The translations under genes and the position numbers were made by a program. This document shows, piece after piece, positions 6,525-10,381 of a stretch of DNA of 10,381 nucleotides. Numbering within the stretch: the stretch's first letter is position 1; every line of letters begins with the position of its first letter. Below the pieces are notes generated by a model. That model searched no databases. It saw only the letters and a list, made by a program, of their open reading frames with translations, and had not been told where the DNA came from. Source of the DNA: an uncultured Pseudodesulfovibrio sp. (GTDB taxonomy: Bacteria > Desulfobacterota > Desulfovibrionia > Desulfovibrionales > Desulfovibrionaceae); assembly GCA_947259235.1 (NCBI GenBank), contig CAMYLL010000065.1, positions 1-10,381 on the forward strand. Direction: 5' to 3'.

Positions 6525-8228
6525 CTAGACGAGCCAGTCGCGTATGCGCAGATCGATCTGGGGGATGCCCCGATAGCGGTCGATTTTTGGCGTGAAGGCG
6601 AAGCGCATGGCCTGGCCCTTGGTGTCCCTGGGAAACAGCTTGCCCATCCGCCATGCCTTGCCCGAAAGACGGGCGCCGGTCTCGGCGTCCGCCAGCACGA
6701 GCTTGACGTGCTCGTTCTCGCGTCCGAACAGACGATACTCGGCCACGGTCACGGGGGCCGAGGCAAAGACCGGCTCCGGGTTGCCCAGGCCGAAAGGCTG
6801 GAGCAGCTCAAGCTCCTGAAGCAGAGTGTTGGTGATCTGGACAAAGGGCAGCTCGCGGTCGAGCTTGAGGGTCGGGGTCAACGGGTCCGGGCCGAGGCGG
6901 CTGATGACGAACTCGTTGAACTGCGTGCGCAATGCGTCCAGGTTCTCGGGCAGCAGGGACAGGCCCGCAGCCTGCTTATGGCCGCCGAAACCGGCCAGCA
7001 GCGGGCTGACGGCCTTGAGGCTCTCGTGCAGGTCAAACTCGGATATACTACGGCCCGAGCCCTTGAGCAGACCGCCCTCCTCCCGGGAGCAGAGCAGGAG
7101 CGTTGGCCTGTAGTAACGCTCCACCACCCGCGAGGCCACGATGCCGATGATGCCGGGATGCCAGTGGTCGGAGTGGAGCACCAGCCCGGCCATGTCCTTC
7201 ATGGTCTCTGCCTGGGCCAGCGCCTCATCGGCAATCTCCTGCTCCTGGCGGCGGCGCTCCATGTTGATGGCGTTGAGTTCCTGGGCAATGGGCATGGCCT
7301 CGTCAAACGTCCTGGCCAGCAGGAGCCGCAGGGCCTTGCCCGGATCGCCCATGCGTCCGGCCGCGTTGATTCGCGGTGCGAGGTTGAAGCCGATCTGTCC
7401 CGCACCCAGCTCTGCCGTGCGCTCATAGTCGCTGACCACCTTGAGCGCCGCCATGCCCGGTCGGGCGGCCTCCTTGATCAGCAGCAGGCCATTCTTGACC
7501 AGAATCCTGTTCTGCCCCGTGAGCCGGACAACGTCGGCCACGGTCCCCAGGGCCACGAGGTCGAGCAATGGACGCACATCCACAGGCTCGCCCGGCAGGA
7601 GCCTGTTGAGGGCGCACACGAGCATGAAGGCGACACCGACCCCGGCCAGATCGTCGCACGGGCCGCCCTCGGCCAGGCGAGGATTGCACAGGGCGTGGGC
7701 ATCGGGCAGCTCGTCCCCGGGCAGGTGATGGTCAGAGACGGCCACGAGCATGCCCAGCTCGCGGGCACGGGCCACGGGCGCCATGTCGGAGATGCCGCAG
7801 TCCACGGTGAGGAGCATCCGCGCCCCATCCGCGGCCAGCCGTTCCACCCCCGGCACGTTCATGCCGTAGCCCTCCTCCATCCGGTTGGGCAGGTGATGCA
7901 TGGCCTCGATGCCGCGCATGGAGAGAAATTGCAGGACCACGGCCGTAGCCGTGATGCCATCCACATCGTAGTCGCCCCAGATGGCGAGTTTGCGTCCCTC
8001 CCTGATGCCGGAGGCCAGCACCTCGGCGGCTTCTGTCAGGCCGGGGACCTCCGAGGGCGCGGCCAGATGGCGCAGCCCGGGGCTCAGGAATCGGTCCATG
8101 TCCTCCACGGTGGTCAACCCGCGACTCCAGAGGATATCGACGATAAGGGGAGACACCGACAGCGTTTCGGCCATGGCGTGGGACGAGGACGGCGCTTTCT
8201 CGCCGCGAGATTTCCAGATGCAGGGCAA
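6525..8228 (-). CDS. recJ: Single-stranded-DNA-specific exonuclease RecJ
   Basis: 5'-3' exonuclease on single-stranded DNA that acts in RecFOR recombination, base excision and mismatch repair. 567 residues, normal for RecJ. DHH-family motifs in order: DYDVDG (86-91), VDCG (142-145), SDHH (165-168), GTVADVV (228-234), then PRINAAGR (285-292), the DHHA1 part HPGIIGIVASR (357-367), GSGRSI (390-395) and GFGGHKQAAG (413-422). A C-terminal OB-like region follows from about 450 to the end. All core metal-binding Asp/His residues are present. The start is TTG: AGGA (8239-8236) lies 7 nt before it, and the N-terminus (W-x-x-R, then VSPLIVDILWSRGL) looks native. The ATG of Met19 is a less likely alternative. 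It is the last gene of a minus-strand run, 18 nt after the HDOD stop and in the same frame. Confidence 0.95.
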   Translation of the reverse strand: MPCIWKSRGEKAPSSSHAMAETLSVSPLIVDILWSRGLTTVEDMDRFLSPGLRHLAAPSEVPGLTEAAEVLASGIREGRKLAIWGDYDVDGITATAVVLQFLSMRGIEAMHHLPNRMEEGYGMNVPGVERLAADGARMLLTVDCGISDMAPVARARELGMLVAVSDHHLPGDELPDAHALCNPRLAEGGPCDDLAGVGVAFMLVCALNRLLPGEPVDVRPLLDLVALGTVADVVRLTGQNRILVKNGLLLIKEAARPGMAALKVVSDYERTAELGAGQIGFNLAPRINAAGRMGDPGKALRLLLARTFDEAMPIAQELNAINMERRRQEQEIADEALAQAETMKDMAGLVLHSDHWHPGIIGIVASRVVERYYRPTLLLCSREEGGLLKGSGRSISEFDLHESLKAVSPLLAGFGGHKQAAGLSLLPENLDALRTQFNEFVISRLGPDPLTPTLKLDRELPFVQITNTLLQELELLQPFGLGNPEPVFASAPVTVAEYRLFGRENEHVKLVLADAETGARLSGKAWRMGKLFPRDTKGQAMRFAFTPKIDRYRGIPQIDLRIRDWLV

Positions 8229-8246
8229 ATCAGATTCCTGGCAGGG

Positions 8247-9107
8247 TTAGGAGAGCAGTCTGACGAACTGTTCTATGTCTTCGGATTCCTTGAGTTCCTC
8301 GGCCAGCTCCATGACCTCGTCCACTTCCATCTCCAGATCGGGGCACAGGGCTTCGAGCCTGTCCGCGTAGCGCCCCTCCTCGTCCTCCACGGCGTGGGCC
8401 GCGCAATCCGAGAGGCTGATGACCGTGGATTCGTTGGAATGACCGGGGGATAGCTCCGGCGCGTGATGCCAGTTGACCGGCTCCACCAGCGCGGGCGGCA
8501 GGTCCCAGGACTTGAGCACAAGAGCACCGATGACGGCGTGGTCCATTCCCCAGTATTCGTCCTCGGCCTCGGCGTCGAACATGTCCTCGGACTCGGCCAG
8601 CTCGCGGATGGCGGCCCAGTCGTCCGGGCGGCGCAGGGCCGTGATCAGCTTGCCGATGTCATGAAGCAGCCCGGCGGTGAACATGTTGTCCGGCTTGCCC
8701 ACCTCGGTGAGACGCGAGATTTCCTTGGCGATCATGCCCACGAAAAACTGATGCTTCCAATATTCGCCCAGGTCGAAATCCGCAGGCATGTCGTAACGCG
8801 ACGCCAGGCCGTTGACGCCCAGGGTGAGCACGATGTTGCGGATCTCGGACATGCCCAGCACGGCTGCGGCGCGGGACACGGACTGCACCTCGGCCTGAAG
8901 GCCGTAATAGGCCGAGTTGGCAAGGCTCAGGATGCGCGTGGTCAGCCCCTGATCGTTGCCCATGGTCTTTCCCACCTCTTCGAGAGAAACCATGGAGGCA
9001 GCCCCGGTCTGGACGAAAAGCTTCCTGAGAACCTCCGGGGAAAAGGGAAGATCGTCCCGCATCCTGGGAAGCTCCCGCAAAAAACTCTGTATCTTGTCCT
9101 GGTTCAT
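8247..9107 (-). CDS. HDOD domain signalling protein retaining HD-type metal ligands
   Basis: 286 residues from ATG 9107, chosen because AGGAG (9117-9113) lies 5 nt before it; an upstream TTG at 9134 overlaps the previous gene and has no such signal. The HDOD domain spans about 20-240, with ILSLANSAYYGL (59-70), VSRAAAVLGMSEIRNIVLTL (77-96), LLHDIGKLI (147-155), DHAVIGALVLKSWDLPPALV (189-208) and NWHH (212-215). HDOD proteins are regulatory relatives of HD phosphohydrolases and often lack catalytic residues. Here H118, H149-D150, K153, H190, H214-H215 and D234 resemble the HD-GYP ligand pattern. No GYP motif, receiver or GGDEF/EAL domain is attached. The C-terminus is strongly acidic (EMEVDEVMELAEELKESED). 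Role unknown; it probably acts as a signalling scaffold, and residual hydrolase activity cannot be excluded. It lies between the TPR gene and recJ. Confidence 0.88.
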   Translation of the reverse strand: MNQDKIQSFLRELPRMRDDLPFSPEVLRKLFVQTGAASMVSLEEVGKTMGNDQGLTTRILSLANSAYYGLQAEVQSVSRAAAVLGMSEIRNIVLTLGVNGLASRYDMPADFDLGEYWKHQFFVGMIAKEISRLTEVGKPDNMFTAGLLHDIGKLITALRRPDDWAAIRELAESEDMFDAEAEDEYWGMDHAVIGALVLKSWDLPPALVEPVNWHHAPELSPGHSNESTVISLSDCAAHAVEDEEGRYADRLEALCPDLEMEVDEVMELAEELKESEDIEQFVRLLS

Positions 9108-9130
9108 GAAAGCTCCTGGCCGACCGGCCG

Positions 9131-10048
9131 TCAATCCATCTTCAATGACACGGGCGCGGAGGTCTTGCCATTACCCGATCCCGCCTTGCCGTTGGCCGCA
9201 GGGCTTCGCTCTTTCGATTTGGCCGCCCTGCTCTCTCCTGAGTCCCCGGCAGGCGACCCATCGTCCTTGTTCACATGGCCCTCGCTCTTGAGGAAGGCCC
9301 AGAACATCCGGCTCTCCTTGAGGGCGGGGTTCACCTGCAGGCTCTTGCGGAGATATTTCTTGCACCCCTCCACGTCGCCCTTCTCGTAATAGCAGCGGGC
9401 GATGTTGTGGAACAGGTGCTCGTCGTCCTCGACCAGATTCTCGGCCCGCAGATAATATTGCAACGCCTGCTCGTACATCTTGTTTTTGCGCATGTTGATG
9501 CCGAAGTCGTTGAAGAGGTGCTTGTGCTCCTCCTCAAAGGCGGCTTCCAGGCCGACGATGCGTTCGAAAATGTCATTGGCCCTGACCTGGTCGCCCCGGT
9601 CGAGATAGGTCAGGCCGAGGCCGAAGTTGGCGCGGACGTTCTCCTCGTCGATATCCGTGGCCCGCTTGAACTCGAACTCGGCGCTGTATGCCGCGCCGCG
9701 CTCGCGGTGCTTTTCGCCGCGCACCACGGCCTCGTCCATCTGCCTGATGGCCGGATACACGGTGGACATGTAGAACTCTGGTTCGGGATTGAACTTGGTC
9801 AGGAATTCATCGCGATCAAGGGTGCGCTTGGGGCCGGATGGGACATAGTTGCGGTTAAGAGGCTGCACGGCGATCGTGCCGTCTTCCTTCTCCTCGCCGC
9901 TCCAGTAGGTCTTCTGGATGGTGCGCCGCTGTGTGGTGCCGGTGCCGACCTTGGCCACGGCCTGGGTGGAAAAGACCCCCTTGATCTTTTCCGCGCCGTC
10001 GCGAACGACCCCTCGACCGACGTGCTCCCTATCCTCTTGGTCTACCAT
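9131..10048 (-). CDS. Tetratricopeptide-repeat protein of unknown function
   Basis: 305 residues from ATG 10048, preceded by GGGGGAG (10058-10052). An upstream start at 10102 would run back into pyrF. There is no signal peptide or membrane segment, so it is probably cytoplasmic. Residues 20-92 form an unusual N-terminal region (KGVFSTQAVAKVGTGTT, then VQPLNRNYVPSGPK at 61-74 and LTKFNPEPEFY at 83-93) that I remember from TPR proteins of desulfovibrios; its function is unknown. About four TPR units span 107-243, including NFGLGLTYLDRGDQVRANDI (141-160), MYEQALQYYLRAENL (191-205) and IARCYYEKGDVEGCKKYLRK (216-235). The tail from 256 is a disordered-looking, Lys/Gly/Ser/Ala-rich linker. TPRs usually hold protein partners together. 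The gene sits 13 nt after pyrF and 23 nt before the HDOD gene, so an HDOD-TPR partnership is possible but is inference. Confidence 0.85.
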   Translation of the reverse strand: MVDQEDREHVGRGVVRDGAEKIKGVFSTQAVAKVGTGTTQRRTIQKTYWSGEEKEDGTIAVQPLNRNYVPSGPKRTLDRDEFLTKFNPEPEFYMSTVYPAIRQMDEAVVRGEKHRERGAAYSAEFEFKRATDIDEENVRANFGLGLTYLDRGDQVRANDIFERIVGLEAAFEEEHKHLFNDFGINMRKNKMYEQALQYYLRAENLVEDDEHLFHNIARCYYEKGDVEGCKKYLRKSLQVNPALKESRMFWAFLKSEGHVNKDDGSPAGDSGESRAAKSKERSPAANGKAGSGNGKTSAPVSLKMD

Positions 10049-10061
10049 CCGCTCCCCCTGA

Positions 10062-10381
10062 TCAGGCTGTTCGCATCTCCTCAAGTATGCTTCGCACGGC
10101 ATCCGCCGGGGACGTCGCCCGGGTCACGGGCCTTCCCACCACGAGGAAGTCCGACCCGGACCGGACAGCCTGGGCGGGAGTGACCACTCTGCGCTGGTCG
10201 TCGCACCCCGACGAGGCGGGGCGGATACCGGGCGTCAGGCAGATGAACAGGTCACCGCATGACGCCTTCACCCTTTCGACTTCCAGCCCGGAACAGACCA
10301 CTCCATTTACGCCATATTGCTTGGCTTTCACAGCAAGGTCAAGGGCCATTTCCGAAGGGTCGGGCGCGGGCGAGACGGGCA
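10062..10381 (-). CDS. pyrF: Orotidine 5'-phosphate decarboxylase PyrF, C-terminal part
   Basis: Decarboxylates OMP to UMP, the last step of de novo pyrimidine synthesis. Only the last 105 residues are in the window; the frame stays open to the edge, so about 125-135 N-terminal residues lie beyond it. Visible family marks of the (beta/alpha)8 barrel C-terminal half are [33 protein letters not shown] and [13 protein letters not shown], the last being the phosphate-binding loop. The stop at 10062-10064 lies 13 nt before the TPR gene, so pyrF is the most upstream visible gene of the minus-strand run, and its promoter is outside the window. The catalytic Lys/Asp tetrad falls in the missing part and cannot be checked. 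Confidence 0.93.
   Translation of the reverse strand, partial: PVSPAPDPSEMALDLAVKAKQYGVNGVVCSGLEVERVKASCGDLFICLTPGIRPASSGCDDQRRVVTPAQAVRSGSDFLVVGRPVTRATSPADAVRSILEEMRTA

Noticed and set aside
6708..8453. 581-codon open frame on the plus strand opposite recJ
   Set aside because: It is antisense to a complete RecJ with all motifs. Its translation is low-complexity, rich in Gly/Gln/His/Arg, and typical of shadow frames in high-GC DNA.
1..10381. Mobile element, CRISPR, toxin-antitoxin or defence system
   Set aside because: Every recognisable gene is a conserved chromosomal function with uniform composition. No transposase, integrase, tRNA-like attachment site or regular repeat array was seen.

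Overview
The window is high-GC DNA from what is most likely a sulfate-reducing deltaproteobacterium of the Desulfovibrio/Pseudodesulfovibrio group. Three things point there: an anaerobic-type cytoplasmic cobaltochelatase CbiK, a RamA-like corrinoid activator, and a pyrF–TPR–HDOD–recJ string with Desulfovibrionaceae-like proteins. The assignment rests on recognising protein families, not on a database search. There are no RNA genes, mobile elements or CRISPR arrays, and the window is densely packed with genes.

Plus strand, 1-1431: the end of cobI/cbiL (cut by the window edge) overlaps cbiK by 4 nt. These encode two consecutive early steps of anaerobic cobalamin synthesis: cobalt insertion into sirohydrochlorin, then C20 methylation. 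A 193-nt gap holds a plausible promoter. A second run follows at 1625-5774: a corrinoid-activation protein with a 2Fe-2S ferredoxin domain and an ASKHA domain, an Rsm22/METTL17-type methyltransferase with a four-cysteine set, lipB and lipA. Each junction in this run overlaps (11, 4 and 74 nt), so it is almost certainly one transcription unit. The run joins corrinoid reactivation, a putative Fe-S ribosome-assembly factor and lipoate synthesis. Their common themes are Fe-S clusters and S-adenosylmethionine.

Plus strand, 5775-6473: two hairpins after lipA, a promoter with a perfect TATAAT, and a small secreted ZraP/Spy-like periplasmic protein with a methionine/histidine-rich tail.

Minus strand, 10381-6525: pyrF (N-terminus beyond the window), a TPR protein, an HDOD signalling protein and recJ lie head to tail with gaps of 13, 23 and 18 nt. 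They form a likely operon that converges on the zraP-like gene. Its promoter is outside the window.

Most of the content is conserved housekeeping. The points worth a second look are a short corrinoid activator that lacks the usual linker/middle region, the complete cysteine set in the Rsm22 homologue, an HDOD protein that keeps an HD-GYP-like set of metal ligands, the long lipB/lipA overlap, and an inverted repeat at the start site of the zraP-like promoter. I found no convincing evidence of an undescribed multi-gene system.
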